A stretch of 64,000 bases of DNA, from the NCBI GenBank assembly GCA_963634825.1, contig CAVHCP010000002.1, positions 62,001 through 126,000 of the forward strand, read 5' to 3'. Of this stretch, positions 8,080 through 17,233 are shown piece after piece. The DNA is from Gallibacter sp963634825 (GTDB taxonomy: Bacteria; Bacillota; Clostridia; Peptostreptococcales; Anaerovoracaceae). A program made the translations under genes and the position numbers. The number at the start of each line of letters is the position of its first letter. The stretch's first letter is position 1. The notes under the pieces are model-generated. The model was not told the origin of the DNA. It did not search any database and saw only the letters and a program-made list of their open reading frames with translations.

Positions 8080-10245
8080 TTAGATTTTGCTTCTGTATAC
8101 CTCATAAACGCCTTCTATGCTCTTCATGGAAAGCATCAGCTTGCTTATCTGGCCCGTATTTGAAATCAAAACCGTCAGGCTGACAGTTGCCATACCGTCC
8201 TTATCAGCCTTCGCATTTACGCTTGTAATGCTTGTGCCTGCGTTGTCGCAAGTCTTAGAAATGTCAGAAAATAAGCATTTTCTATCCTCGGCAACTATTG
8301 TTATATCTGCCTCGTAGCCCTCACCTGTCTGTTGCTCCCATTCGACATCTATAAATCGTTTTTTCTCTTCCTCCGGAAGTGCAACCATATTAGGGCAGTC
8401 TTTTCTATGTACCGAAACGCCTCGTCCCTTTGTAATATATCCTATGATTTCATCTCCCGGTACAGGGTTGCAACACTTTGAAAGTCTGACAAGTAAGCCG
8501 CCTACGCCCTTTACAATAACACCTTTATTGTCAACTTTTTGATGCGCAGGCTTCTTTTTTATCTCTTCGATAGTCTCTTTGTGTTCGGATTTCTCCTTAG
8601 TAGCATTATAAAGAGAAATAAGCTTCGTTCCTATATTGGAAAGTACCGTTCCCCCGTTACTTGCCTGCAAAAAGAGCTCCTTATCATCTTTAAATGACAT
8701 TTCTTTTATTACTTTTGTTATAAAAGTGTTTTTTACAAGCTCCTTTGGCTCAAAGCCCTTTTTCCTGATGTACTTATCTAAGAGTAACTTACCCTTTTCG
8801 ACATCATCGGATTTGTTTTCACGCTTTAGCCACTGCCTTATCTTTGTCCTTGCCGTAGCGCTCTTTACAATCTTTAGCCAATCTATCGAAGGACCGCTCG
8901 CATTTGATGATGTAACTATCTCCACAATATCTCCGTTTTCGAGCTTGTGGTCTATTGTCACCATCTTGCCGTTTATCTTAGCGCCAACGCACTTTGCTCC
9001 GACCTCTGAGTGGATTTTAAATGCAAAATCAAGCGGTGTTGCTCCGGCAGGTAATTCCATAACACGCCCTTTTGGCGTAAATACAAATACCTGATTTTCA
9101 AAAAGATCCATCTTTAGGCTTTCAAGAAACTCTGTCGGATTGTCAAGTTCCTTTTGCCACTCGAGCGATTGCCTGAGCCACGAAAGCTTTACCTCTTCTG
9201 TGTCAGCACTTATACCTTCTTTATATTTCCAATGCGCAGCGATACCATATTCGGCTATCTGATGCATTTCCTTTGTTCTTATCTGTATCTCAAATGGATC
9301 ACCGAGGTCATCTATAACCGTCGTATGGAGTGATTGATACATATTAGGCTTTGGCATCGCTATATAGTCTTTAAATCTGCCCGGAATAGGAGTCCATATG
9401 GAATGGACTGTCCCAAGTATCGCATAACAATCCTTAACGCTATCTACAATAATACGTACAGCCATCAAATCAAATATTTCGTCAAGTTGCTTTCGCTGGA
9501 AACGCATTTTCCTAAAGATACTATATATTTGCTTAGTTCGTCCCGAAATCTCATAATTGATATTTGTATCCTTAATAGCAGTATTGATCTCTTCTATGAT
9601 AGTATTGATACCGCCTTCTCTTTCGCGTGTTTTTTCGGCAATCTCTTTTTTTAGCTTTTGGTACTCGTCCGGCCATAGATGCTGCATACATATATCTTCG
9701 AGCTCAAACTTTATCGAATATATACCGAGCCTGCTTGCTAAAGGTGCATAAATATCGAGCGTTTCATTGCATTTTTCTTTTATCTTGTTAGGTGTCATAT
9801 AGTTGATAGTCCTCAAATTGTGAAGTCTATCCGCAAGCTTTATTATCAGCACCCTTATGTCTTTTGACATAGCAAGAAACATCTTCCTGAGCGTTTCTGC
9901 CTGTTGCGCCTCTTTATTTTCGTATGCAAGAGAGCTTATCTTTGTAACGCCGTCTACAAGTAAAGCTACCTCTTTGCCAAACTCCTCCTCAAGCATTTCG
10001 CTTGTATATTCTGTATCTTCAACGACATCATGAAGCAAGCCGGCTTCTAAGGTGTATTCGTCCATACCAAGCTCAGCAAGTATCTTTACAACTGCCATCG
10101 GATGGATAAGATAAGGTTCTCCTGATTTGCGAAGCTGTCCTTCGTGCATTTTAGCCGCAACATCATAAGCCTTTCCTATCAAAAAGCTGTCGTATTTGGG
10201 ATTTATTTCGAGTATTTCATCTAAAAATTCCTGCCTTGTCTCCAT
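8080..10245 (-). CDS. relA: Bifunctional (p)ppGpp synthetase/hydrolase RelA/SpoT
   Basis: 721 residues, full-length long RSH enzyme. In order: HD hydrolase domain (GLLHDVVEDTEY near 70, KLADRLHNLRTI near 138), synthetase domain (RTKQIYSIFRKM, AMPKPNMYQSLHTT), TGS (VFVFTPKGRVMELPAG), a zinc-finger/helical region with CCNPVPGD, and a C-terminal ACT domain. Both catalytic halves look intact, so it should make and degrade (p)ppGpp. Start ATG 10245 behind AAAGGG. It is cotranscribed downstream of secDF (26-nt gap). Confidence 0.96.
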   Translation of the reverse strand: METRQEFLDEILEINPKYDSFLIGKAYDVAAKMHEGQLRKSGEPYLIHPMAVVKILAELGMDEYTLEAGLLHDVVEDTEYTSEMLEEEFGKEVALLVDGVTKISSLAYENKEAQQAETLRKMFLAMSKDIRVLIIKLADRLHNLRTINYMTPNKIKEKCNETLDIYAPLASRLGIYSIKFELEDICMQHLWPDEYQKLKKEIAEKTREREGGINTIIEEINTAIKDTNINYEISGRTKQIYSIFRKMRFQRKQLDEIFDLMAVRIIVDSVKDCYAILGTVHSIWTPIPGRFKDYIAMPKPNMYQSLHTTVIDDLGDPFEIQIRTKEMHQIAEYGIAAHWKYKEGISADTEEVKLSWLRQSLEWQKELDNPTEFLESLKMDLFENQVFVFTPKGRVMELPAGATPLDFAFKIHSEVGAKCVGAKINGKMVTIDHKLENGDIVEIVTSSNASGPSIDWLKIVKSATARTKIRQWLKRENKSDDVEKGKLLLDKYIRKKGFEPKELVKNTFITKVIKEMSFKDDKELFLQASNGGTVLSNIGTKLISLYNATKEKSEHKETIEEIKKKPAHQKVDNKGVIVKGVGGLLVRLSKCCNPVPGDEIIGYITKGRGVSVHRKDCPNMVALPEEEKKRFIDVEWEQQTGEGYEADITIVAEDRKCLFSDISKTCDNAGTSITSVNAKADKDGMATVSLTVLISNTGQISKLMLSMKSIEGVYEVYRSKI

Positions 10246-10271
10246 AATATCTTCCCTTTTGGATTAGTTTA

Positions 10272-12563
10272 TTACACTAAAATCTTATCGTTTTTATCGT
10301 CCTTTTCTTTTTTGTTTTTCGCAGTAGCACCTACATATTTGTTCTTTTTCTTCTTTTTGCCTTCAGAAAGTGCTTTCTCATACTTTGATTTATTTTGTCT
10401 CTTTGAGAATTCATAGTATAGCGGGCTACATAGGAATATTGATGATAAACAACCTACAGAAACTCCGACCATAAGTGGCAATATGAATTCCCTCAGCGAA
10501 CTGCTTGTCATAATAAACATCGGTACCATAACAATAAGGGTTGTAAATGTAGTCATTATAGAACGCGAAAGCGTCTGATTTATCGAAAGGTCTATTATTT
10601 CCTCTTCCGGCTTTCTCAAAAGCGCATTATTTTCCCTTATCCTATCAAATACAACTATCGTATCATTTATGGAATATCCGACAACTGTCAATATACCAGC
10701 TATAAATGGGTTATTGACCGTGATATTGAATACTGCATAAAATATCACTACCACAAGTACGTCATTTAAAACACCAAGAAGTGCCGCCGTACCGAATTTC
10801 CATTCCTTAAATCTAAATCTTATATAAATCAGCATACCAAGAGCCGCAAGAAGTACCGCTTTGATAGCATTGTTTCTGAGTTCTTTACCGACTGTAGGTC
10901 CAAATAGCTCCTGCGCAAGTATGTCGCTGTCTTCGAACTTAAACTCATCCTGCAAATCCTTTATCATTTCGTTTCGCTCTGTATTTTCGAGTGCTTCTAC
11001 AGTCCTTATGATGATTTGCGAATTATCCTCACCTGCATATACTACCTCGGCATCAATATCCTTTTCCTTTAGTACATCCTCAACTTTTTCCATTTCGACT
11101 TTTTTTCCCATATCGATTTGTACCATAGTACCGCCTGTAAAGTCGATACCGTAGTTAAAGCCCTTAAATATACCAAAGCCAAGACCTATTACCATTACTA
11201 CAGCAACTATGCAATAGCAAACCTTTCTGTGCTTGATAAAGTGGAATTTCTTATTGATTGCAAATGCAGGTGTACCATCTTCCTTGATTCCGAAAAATTT
11301 ATTCTTCGAAAATCTCTTTGTATTTGCAAAGATTTCAAGATATAGATGTGTGATAACAACTGCTGTAAGCAAGCTGACTATAATACCGATAATAAGCGTC
11401 CAAGCAAATCCCTTTACGGCACTTGTACCTATCTGATATAGGATGATAGCCGCGATAAGTGTTGTAACCTGAGAGTCTATAACCGTGCTCATCGCTCTTT
11501 GAAAACCCGATTTTACGGCAACCCTTATCGTCTTACCGCTTACAATTTCTTCTTTGATACGCGTAAATATGACGACATTTGCGTCGACCGCCATACCGAC
11601 AGAAAGTATCAAACCGGCTATTCCTGGCAACGTTATAACATTGCCCGCAAGCGTTATGATTGCAAATATGATCAAAATATACATTGCCAGCGCAATATCT
11701 GCGGCAAAGCCCATGATTCTATAACCAAATAACATGATCAAAAAGATTATGCATATGCCTATAATACCTGCTGTCACGCTCTTCTCAAATGCGTCAAGTC
11801 CGACCTTTGCACTTTGTACAGAGGAGGAAACTTCCTTTAAAGGTGCAGGAAGTGCACCGCCGTTTATAAGATCCGAAAGCTCCTTTGCCTCATCTTTTGT
11901 AAAGTTGCCTGTAATCTCACACTCACCGCCACTTATCTCTTCATTTACCTCAGGGCTTGAGATAACTTGGCTGTCGAGCATTATTACTATCGATTTATTT
12001 GAAACAGTTTGACCGCTACTATCCTTTATGGTTGCAGTTATATTGCCCGCAAGCGCCTTTTTGGTAGCTTCCTTAAATGCCTCCTTGCCGTCATCCTTTA
12101 GTTTTAGACTTACAGCATATCCTGCATTTTGACTGCTTTGTGTTACAGATGCTTTTTCGACAGAGCTACCGTCAAGCACAAATCCTCCGTCAGGCATTAC
12201 AAATTTTAGCTGTGCAGTCTTGCCTATCTGATCTATCGCATTTTGTGCATCGTCTTCACCAGGGAGCTCAACTCTTATCCTATTGCCTCCCTCGACTCTG
12301 ACTTCCGCATTGGCTATACCCATCTGGTCAACCCTTCGGTTTATAACCTCTTTTGTTTGATCCATTACTGCAGTAAGCTCTTCACCTTCAAGGTTTGTTT
12401 CTGCTTCCATAACAACATATACTCCGCCTTTTATGTCAAGTCCAAGCTTTACCTTGTCCTTTAGCGGAGATATATTGCCTATGCCATTTATGGATACATA
12501 CCATCCAAATGCCATAAGTATTACCAGCAATATTGCTATAATTTTTTTAATTTTTTCTTTCAT
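10272..12563 (-). CDS. secDF: Fused protein-export membrane protein SecDF
   Basis: 763 residues combining SecD and SecF, with about 12 membrane segments. The N-terminal TM is followed by the SecD P1 domain (VKLGLDIKGGVYVVMEAETN), the SecD TM bundle (GMAVDANVVIFTRIKEEI), then the SecF half with FTGGTMVQID and VVGYSINDTIVVFDRIREN. It uses the proton gradient to pull preproteins through SecYEG. The C-terminal tail is Lys-rich. A single fused gene as in Bacillus. It is the first gene of the long minus-strand operon, with promoter 12601-12629. Confidence 0.96.
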   Translation of the reverse strand: MKEKIKKIIAILLVILMAFGWYVSINGIGNISPLKDKVKLGLDIKGGVYVVMEAETNLEGEELTAVMDQTKEVINRRVDQMGIANAEVRVEGGNRIRVELPGEDDAQNAIDQIGKTAQLKFVMPDGGFVLDGSSVEKASVTQSSQNAGYAVSLKLKDDGKEAFKEATKKALAGNITATIKDSSGQTVSNKSIVIMLDSQVISSPEVNEEISGGECEITGNFTKDEAKELSDLINGGALPAPLKEVSSSVQSAKVGLDAFEKSVTAGIIGICIIFLIMLFGYRIMGFAADIALAMYILIIFAIITLAGNVITLPGIAGLILSVGMAVDANVVIFTRIKEEIVSGKTIRVAVKSGFQRAMSTVIDSQVTTLIAAIILYQIGTSAVKGFAWTLIIGIIVSLLTAVVITHLYLEIFANTKRFSKNKFFGIKEDGTPAFAINKKFHFIKHRKVCYCIVAVVMVIGLGFGIFKGFNYGIDFTGGTMVQIDMGKKVEMEKVEDVLKEKDIDAEVVYAGEDNSQIIIRTVEALENTERNEMIKDLQDEFKFEDSDILAQELFGPTVGKELRNNAIKAVLLAALGMLIYIRFRFKEWKFGTAALLGVLNDVLVVVIFYAVFNITVNNPFIAGILTVVGYSINDTIVVFDRIRENNALLRKPEEEIIDLSINQTLSRSIMTTFTTLIVMVPMFIMTSSSLREFILPLMVGVSVGCLSSIFLCSPLYYEFSKRQNKSKYEKALSEGKKKKKNKYVGATAKNKKEKDDKNDKILV

Positions 12564-12600
12564 AATCTTAACCCCTAAACATTTTTTTGCAATGTATTAT

Positions 12601-12629
12601 ATTATATTCTTTTTTGGTTGGAAAATCAA
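12601..12629 (-). promoter_or_regulatory. Sigma-A-type promoter for the secDF operon
   Basis: On the minus strand, TTGATT (12624-12629), a 17-bp spacer and a perfect TATAAT (12601-12606). It lies about 40 bp before the secDF ATG and is divergent from the mntP promoter. Confidence 0.75.
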
Positions 12630-12683
12630 GGGAAAACCCCTTGCTTCACATTGTCACATTTGATTTTGTTATGCTCATACACA

Positions 12684-12712
12684 TTTACATATTTAGCTTT
12701 TTGTTATATCAT
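12684..12712 (+). promoter_or_regulatory. Promoter for mntP
   Basis: TTTACA (12684-12689), 17-bp spacer, TATCAT (12707-12712). The expected start would leave a leader of only about 20 nt, too short for a yybP-ykoY manganese riboswitch, which is often found before mntP. Confidence 0.6.
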
Positions 12713-12740
12713 AAAGGAATTAAATTTTAGGAGAGAAATT

Positions 12741-13313
12741 ATGGGTTTATTTTCAATATTTCTGACAGGCGTAGGTCTTTCGATGGACGCATGTGCCGTA
12801 TCATTTGCTAAGGGCGTATCACTTAAATCAAATGTCAAATTATATGCGTTTGTACTCGCTGTTTTTTTTGGCGGTTTTCAGATGCTTATGCCTCTTTTAG
12901 GATTTTGGGCAGGCACATATTTTGAACGATACATAACCGCCTTTGACCACTGGATTGCATTTATCCTGCTTTTGCTCATCGGTATAAATATGCTCCGCGA
13001 ATCAAAGGAATCTGATAAAGAAGTCCCAGAGTCTATGGAAAAAACAAGTCACATTTCATTTAAGGAAATCCTCCTTATGGCAATCGCTACAAGTATCGAT
13101 GCTCTTGCTGTCGGCATCAGCTTTGCCTTTTTAGGTGTAAATATCTGGACTGCTGTGCTTATCATAGGCGCAACAATATTTATAATCAGCTTTGCGGCGG
13201 TATTTTGCGGAAATAAAATAGGTGGCAAGCTTGGAAAATATGCAGGTATTATAGGCGGCATCATCCTCATACTTATTGGTGTGAAAATTTTGATTGAGCA
13301 TCTATTTTTCTAA
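12741..13313 (+). CDS. mntP: Manganese efflux pump MntP
   Basis: 190 residues with six predicted membrane helices in two repeats, each with a conserved acidic signature: LSMDACAVSFAKG near residue 13 and TSIDALAVGISFAFL near residue 114. MntP exports excess Mn2+. Start ATG 12741 is preferred over an upstream in-frame start at 12618 because AGGAGAG lies directly before it and family members begin at this point. One of only two plus-strand protein genes in the window. It is followed after 33 nt by a foldback repeat and then a terminator. Confidence 0.9.
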   Translation: MGLFSIFLTGVGLSMDACAVSFAKGVSLKSNVKLYAFVLAVFFGGFQMLMPLLGFWAGTYFERYITAFDHWIAFILLLLIGINMLRESKESDKEVPESMEKTSHISFKEILLMAIATSIDALAVGISFAFLGVNIWTAVLIIGATIFIISFAAVFCGNKIGGKLGKYAGIIGGIILILIGVKILIEHLFF

Positions 13314-13346
13314 AATGATAGAAGTTTGCTTATAGTTTTTTTTTGT

Positions 13347-13551
13347 GCGAAGTAAAAGAGTATATCTCCTCTTGCAATTTCGTAGGCACAGCCTGCAATT
13401 GCTAGCGAAATGAGCATGGTGAGCGGACAAGCATCAGCAATGTTTGAGCACCAGCGGTGCGAGTTTTGCTGATGCTCCGCAAACCTGCGAATGAGTGCAA
13501 GCTATTGCCTGTGCTGAGAACTGCAAGAGGAGATATACTCTTTTACTTCGC
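13347..13551 (+). repeat. Long foldback repeat element, copy A
   Basis: A 205-bp imperfect palindrome. The outermost arms, 13347-13376 and 13522-13551, are a perfect 30-bp inverted repeat. An inner 11-bp stem pairs 13430-13440 with 13466-13476, and the apex hairpin is GCACC-AGC-GGTGC (13448-13460). A short motif, AGAAGTTTGCTTATAG (13320-13335), precedes it. Its homologue is copy B (62376-62580, opposite strand). Both copies lie about 30 nt after the stop codon of a gene and in the same orientation relative to that gene. No coding potential is seen. Together with the terminator and tRNA it fills the gap 13314-13725. Confidence 0.85.
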
Positions 13552-13565
13552 TAACATAAAAAAAT

Positions 13566-13601
13566 AAAAAAAACCTCGACACATTTGTATCGAGGTTTTT
13601 T
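13566..13601. terminator. Bidirectional rho-independent terminator (mntP / tRNA-Arg)
   Basis: Stem CCTCGA (13574-13579) with TCGAGG (13590-13595), flanked by an A-run on the left and a T-run on the right that extend the stem and supply a U-tract on either strand. On the minus strand it begins immediately after the tRNA CCA. Confidence 0.8.
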
Positions 13602-13677
13602 GGTGAAAGATGAGGGACTCGAACCCCCAACCGACTGGTTCGAAGCCAGCGACTCTATCCAATTGAGCTAATCTTCC
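13601..13677 (-). tRNA. tRNA-Arg (anticodon UCG)
   Basis: Full cloverleaf on the minus strand: acceptor GGAAGAT pairs with ATCTTTC, D arm GCTC...GAGT, anticodon stem GCTGG/CCAGT with loop CTTCGAA (anticodon TCG at 13641-13643), T loop TTCGAGT. The discriminator is A and the 3' CCA is encoded (13601-13603). It reads CGA and probably other CGN codons. It lies 48 nt downstream of mrp and may be read from the same promoter; no separate promoter is obvious. Confidence 0.93.
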
Positions 13678-13725
13678 ACATCAGCGAGCAGTCGCTCGCT
13701 CATATTTTAATATTTATATATCTTT

Positions 13726-14580
13726 TTACTCAGATATGTTTTTCAAAACAGCCTCAAACGCATCCATAAAAGGTGCATCATAGCTTGCAATTTCTCCCTT
13801 ATCGCACAGTCCTGTAAGCTCATTATCTATCGGCAGCCTTTCGATAACAGGCAAATTGTATTTGTTTGCAATCTTGTCTATGTTACTTTTGCCGAAGACT
13901 TCAATCTTTTTATTGCAATCAGGACAGCTTATATAGCTCATATTTTCAACAAGCCCAAGAACGGGAATATTCATCTTCTCTGCCATCTTAACAGCCTTCT
14001 CGACTATCATCGACACAAGATCCTGAGGTGTTGTCACTATTATTATACCATCAACCGGCAAAGATTGGAATACCGTCAGCGGTACATCCCCTGTCCCAGG
14101 TGGCATATCTATAAACATAAAATCGATATCGCCCCACAGCACATCTGTCCAAAACTGCTCTACAACACCTGCAATAACAGGTCCTCTCCATACAACGGGA
14201 TCTGTCGGATCCTCAAGTATAAGATTTGTAGATATCATTTTTATGCCATCTTTTGAAACAGCCGGAGCTATTCCCTGCTCACTTGCAAGGACCTGCCCGC
14301 TTACTCCAAACATTTTCGGAATAGAAGGTCCTGTCACATCGGCATCTAAAATTGCTGTATTATATCCGGATCTTTTGGCTGCAGTCGCAAAAAGTCCTGT
14401 CACAAGCGATTTACCGACGCCACCCTTGCCACTTACTACTGCTATCACTTTTTTTATATCGCTATTTGGATTTGCTTTTTTCTGAAAAGCATTATTTACG
14501 ATATTCGCAATACGATCCGAGCAGTTTTCGTTACAGCTGTCACAATCATTATTGCAATTTTGATTTTTTTCCTGAGTCAT
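13726..14580 (-). CDS. mrp: Mrp/NBP35-family Fe-S cluster carrier ATPase
   Basis: 284 residues. Deviant Walker A VVSGKGGVGKSLVT, MPPGTGDVPLT, and the C-terminal CPDC pair (MSYISCPDCNKK) used to bind a bridging [4Fe-4S] cluster. The N-terminus is Cys-rich (CNNDCDSCNENC), as in Nbp35-type proteins that hold an extra N-terminal cluster. It is a scaffold or carrier for Fe-S assembly in the cytosol. Start ATG 14580 is chosen because GAAGGGAAG lies just upstream; a TTG at 14598 would use that site as coding sequence. Confidence 0.9.
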   Translation of the reverse strand: MTQEKNQNCNNDCDSCNENCSDRIANIVNNAFQKKANPNSDIKKVIAVVSGKGGVGKSLVTGLFATAAKRSGYNTAILDADVTGPSIPKMFGVSGQVLASEQGIAPAVSKDGIKMISTNLILEDPTDPVVWRGPVIAGVVEQFWTDVLWGDIDFMFIDMPPGTGDVPLTVFQSLPVDGIIIVTTPQDLVSMIVEKAVKMAEKMNIPVLGLVENMSYISCPDCNKKIEVFGKSNIDKIANKYNLPVIERLPIDNELTGLCDKGEIASYDAPFMDAFEAVLKNISE

Positions 14581-14605
14581 TTTTTTACTTCCCTTCAACT
14601 ATGTA

Positions 14606-14634
14606 ATAATATCATCTTATAAAATACTTATCAA
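14606..14634 (-). promoter_or_regulatory. Promoter for mrp
   Basis: Minus strand TTGATA (14629-14634), 17-bp spacer, TATTAT (14606-14611) with an extended TGA just upstream. Confidence 0.6.
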
Positions 14635-14653
14635 TTTTTTATATTATCTCTGA

Positions 14654-15703
14654 TTATTTTGAAAGCTTTTGCTTGATATTATCAGGCAAAGTAAAGCTTT
14701 TTGCTTCATCCTCTGTTGTAGGCACCTTTATGTTGCCTTTTTTAATCGCTTTTTTTAATATCTTTATATCTTCCTGCAGATTTTCGTCCTTGAGATTTCC
14801 AGCATTGTCGCTGAGATCTACACCGCCGTCTTTCATATTAAACAAAGTATGCTCACCCTTTAGCTTGCCTTTTATAGCATCGCTTATCAGCTCGGAAAGG
14901 CCGTCCTTCATATTTTTTACCGCTGAGCAAAGTACATTTGAAGATGCGAGAGAAGATTGATCCTTGTCGGCGCCGATAGCAAAGAAATCATACTCCTTAG
15001 CCGCCTTTATTATACCGACACCCGACGGGCCTGCAACATGCATTATCACATCCGTTTTGTCATTTTTGTACATACTCTTAGCCTTATCATATCCCTTTTG
15101 TTCATCATAAAATGAGCCTACATATTTTTTTATAATCTCAATATCGGAATTAGCGACTTTTGCACCGGACTCATATCCATACCAAAACAAATCAACTGTC
15201 GCTCTGTCATCTCCTCCAAGCAAGCCTATTTTGTTTGTTTTAGTATTTTTTGCCGCTGCATATCCCGCCAAAAAAGCACTTTCATTGTCTGCAAAGCTTA
15301 TACTTGCAACATTTTCGGCACTTATATCGGAATCCACAACAACAAAGCTGCTATCCTGTTCTTTTTGCGCCACATTTTTAACCGCTTCCTCAAGATTGCT
15401 ACCAACTGCTATCGTGAGCGTAGCACCCTCATCTGCTGACTCGGTCAATATTTTTTCGTATTCGTTTGACGAAGTTGCTTCTAAAAATCTTATATCTATG
15501 TCTTCGTCCTTTTGAATATCCTCAAGTGTTTCCAAAACTTTATCATTAAAAGAAAGATCGCCAAGACCTCCCTCATCTGTCACCACCGTAATTAGCGGTT
15601 TTTTTTCTGCGACCTCATTTTGCTTATCCTCTGCCGTTTGGCATGAAACCATAAAAAATGGAATTACCATTACAGAAATAAAGATTGCTATCGCTTTTTT
15701 CAT
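14654..15703 (-). CDS. BMP-family substrate-binding lipoprotein (PnrA/Med-like)
   Basis: 349 residues with a lipoprotein signal peptide: MKKAIAIF... and lipobox FMVSC at about residues 17-21. The mature part starts TVVTDEGGLGDLSFND, the typical opening of the basic membrane protein family, and carries the two-lobed periplasmic-binding fold (IGLLGGDDRATVDLFWYG, DVIMHVAGPSGVG). Members bind purine nucleosides for an ABC importer, or are regulators. No permease or ATPase partner is adjacent, so it is an orphan here; the ligand is inferred only from the family. Confidence 0.85.
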   Translation of the reverse strand: MKKAIAIFISVMVIPFFMVSCQTAEDKQNEVAEKKPLITVVTDEGGLGDLSFNDKVLETLEDIQKDEDIDIRFLEATSSNEYEKILTESADEGATLTIAVGSNLEEAVKNVAQKEQDSSFVVVDSDISAENVASISFADNESAFLAGYAAAKNTKTNKIGLLGGDDRATVDLFWYGYESGAKVANSDIEIIKKYVGSFYDEQKGYDKAKSMYKNDKTDVIMHVAGPSGVGIIKAAKEYDFFAIGADKDQSSLASSNVLCSAVKNMKDGLSELISDAIKGKLKGEHTLFNMKDGGVDLSDNAGNLKDENLQEDIKILKKAIKKGNIKVPTTEDEAKSFTLPDNIKQKLSK

Positions 15704-15735
15704 TACATTTAACTCCCTTTTTTAAATTTAAGTAA

Positions 15736-15744
15736 ATTATAACA
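15736..15744 (-). promoter_or_regulatory. Extended -10 promoter for the BMP lipoprotein gene
   Basis: Minus strand TGTTATAAT, an extended -10 element with a perfect hexamer; no good -35 is seen. It lies about 35 bp before the ATG. Confidence 0.5.
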
Positions 15745-15753
15745 TAGCGAGTA

Positions 15754-16560
15754 TCAATTTAAAATCGGATTTAAGATTGGAAGCTGCTCTCTGCATTCCT
15801 TTACCTGCTGCATATCGATTTCCGCCTTTAAAATCTCCTCATCAAAGCCTGCCATACAAACAGCATCGCCCCACGGGCTCATAATGCAGCTGTGTCCAAA
15901 GGCATCATATGGTGCATCCTTATCAAGTGCAGGTGCACAGGCTATAACAAATGCCTGATTGTCAACGGCTCTTGACCTCATAAGATGTTCCCAGTAGCCG
16001 GGTCCTGTTACCATATTAAATGCGGCAGGTATTACAAAGATTGTCGCTCCCATTTGCTTTGTCATTATATCGAATTCGCCTGCAAATCTGACATCAAAGC
16101 AGACGGCAATACCGATTTTGCCAAACTCAGTATCGACAACCGTCAGCTTATCTCCGGGCGAAAGAACTTTTGATTCCATAAATCTGATTTTATCCGGTAT
16201 ATCAACATCAAAGAGATGATACTTTCTGTGCTTTGCAATCATTTTGCCTTTTCTGTCAAAAGCGTAACATGTATTATATACCTTATCACCTGCAAGCTCC
16301 GCCACAGAGCCTGCAAATATATAAACGCCAAGCTCAGAAGCAAGTTTAGAAATCATACTATTCGTTTTGCTGTCTTCTTCGTATTCGCCATATTCTCTAA
16401 AATATTTTGTGCCATATGGGCAGTTCCACATTTCGGGTAAAACGATTATATCTGTACCGCCACTCGCAGCTTCTCGTATTTTACCTTGCATTTTTGCAAG
16501 TGTCGCATCCTTATCCATAAATCCGGCTGCTTGCACGAGTGCTACCTTTATTTTTTTCAT
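15754..16560 (-). CDS. Carbon-nitrogen hydrolase (nitrilase / omega-amidase-like)
   Basis: 268 residues. The Glu-Lys-Cys triad is visible: E in VLPEMWNCPYG, K in AKHRKYHLFDVDIP, C in GIAVCFDVRF. The PYG and FDVDIP surroundings resemble Nit2-type omega-amidases, which hydrolyse alpha-ketoglutaramate or alpha-ketosuccinamate, but specificity is inferred. The true start is ATG 16560, forming an ATGA overlap with the stop of the NUDIX gene, so translation is coupled; a longer in-frame extension upstream lies inside the NUDIX gene. Confidence 0.86.
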   Translation of the reverse strand: MKKIKVALVQAAGFMDKDATLAKMQGKIREAASGGTDIIVLPEMWNCPYGTKYFREYGEYEEDSKTNSMISKLASELGVYIFAGSVAELAGDKVYNTCYAFDRKGKMIAKHRKYHLFDVDIPDKIRFMESKVLSPGDKLTVVDTEFGKIGIAVCFDVRFAGEFDIMTKQMGATIFVIPAAFNMVTGPGYWEHLMRSRAVDNQAFVIACAPALDKDAPYDAFGHSCIMSPWGDAVCMAGFDEEILKAEIDMQQVKECREQLPILNPILN

Positions 16561-17180
16561 TCCTTTTCTCCCCTCAAAATCTGTATGAGATTTCTTGTTA
16601 TACGAGCCGTAAGCCCCCATATCGCCTTGTCCTTGTAATTATATATCGGTACATCGGCGGTGCTGCCTCTCCAAGGGTAATCCTCTGTTATCTGTGCCTT
16701 TTCAAACGGAAAGTCCTCTCTGTGAAATTGTATCAAATCGACTAAATGCATCTCCGGATCGTTTGTTAAAAACCAGTCAAGCGGTACGGTGAACACCTCC
16801 GAAACCTCCTCTTTATTTAGCCTGATATTTTCGTATGCTCTTCGTGATATGAATGCTATGAAGCTGTACATCGTAAAATTTGTCTGAGTTACAAGCTTAT
16901 CTCCCTCAGCTATTATTTTTATATCCTTCTCGCTGATGCCTATTTCCTCAAAGGTTTCTCTTATTGCCGCTTTTTTGGGCGTTTCATTTGCTTCTATTGC
17001 TCCTCCCGGAAAGCATACCTCTCCTGGCTGGCTTGCTATGACGCTTGATCTTACTTCAAACAAAATATGAAGCTCATTATCAATTTCCACAAGTGGCACA
17101 AGCACCGAAAAAAAGCTGTGCTCTCCTACAGTCGAAAGCTCTCTATTTTGTAATTTTTGCTTTATTTCTTCTATGTTCAT
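16557..17180 (-). CDS. NUDIX hydrolase, probable CoA pyrophosphatase
   Basis: 207 residues. The Nudix box GAIEANETPKKAAIRETFEEIGI matches GX5EX7REUXEEXGU (about residues 58-80). Upstream LLFEVRSSVIASQPGEVCFPGG resembles the UPF0035 signature of NudL-type CoA pyrophosphatases, which cut CoA into phosphopantetheine and 3',5'-ADP. It ends by overlapping the amidohydrolase start by 4 nt. Specificity is family inference. Confidence 0.85.
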   Translation of the reverse strand: MNIEEIKQKLQNRELSTVGEHSFFSVLVPLVEIDNELHILFEVRSSVIASQPGEVCFPGGAIEANETPKKAAIRETFEEIGISEKDIKIIAEGDKLVTQTNFTMYSFIAFISRRAYENIRLNKEEVSEVFTVPLDWFLTNDPEMHLVDLIQFHREDFPFEKAQITEDYPWRGSTADVPIYNYKDKAIWGLTARITRNLIQILRGEKE

Positions 17181-17233
17181 ATGCTAAACCTATTTTAAAT
17201 TAAAGTTTTTTTAAATTATTTTATCTGTTTTTA

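Noticed and set aside
13347..13551. Foldback element as an insertion-sequence remnant or MITE
   Set aside because: No transposase fragment or clear target duplication, and paired changes between copies argue for a conserved structure; a MITE origin cannot be excluded.
13682..13699. Hairpin AGCGAG-N6-CTCGCT between mrp and the tRNA as a terminator
   Set aside because: No U-tract on either side; it may simply be a processing or spacer structure.
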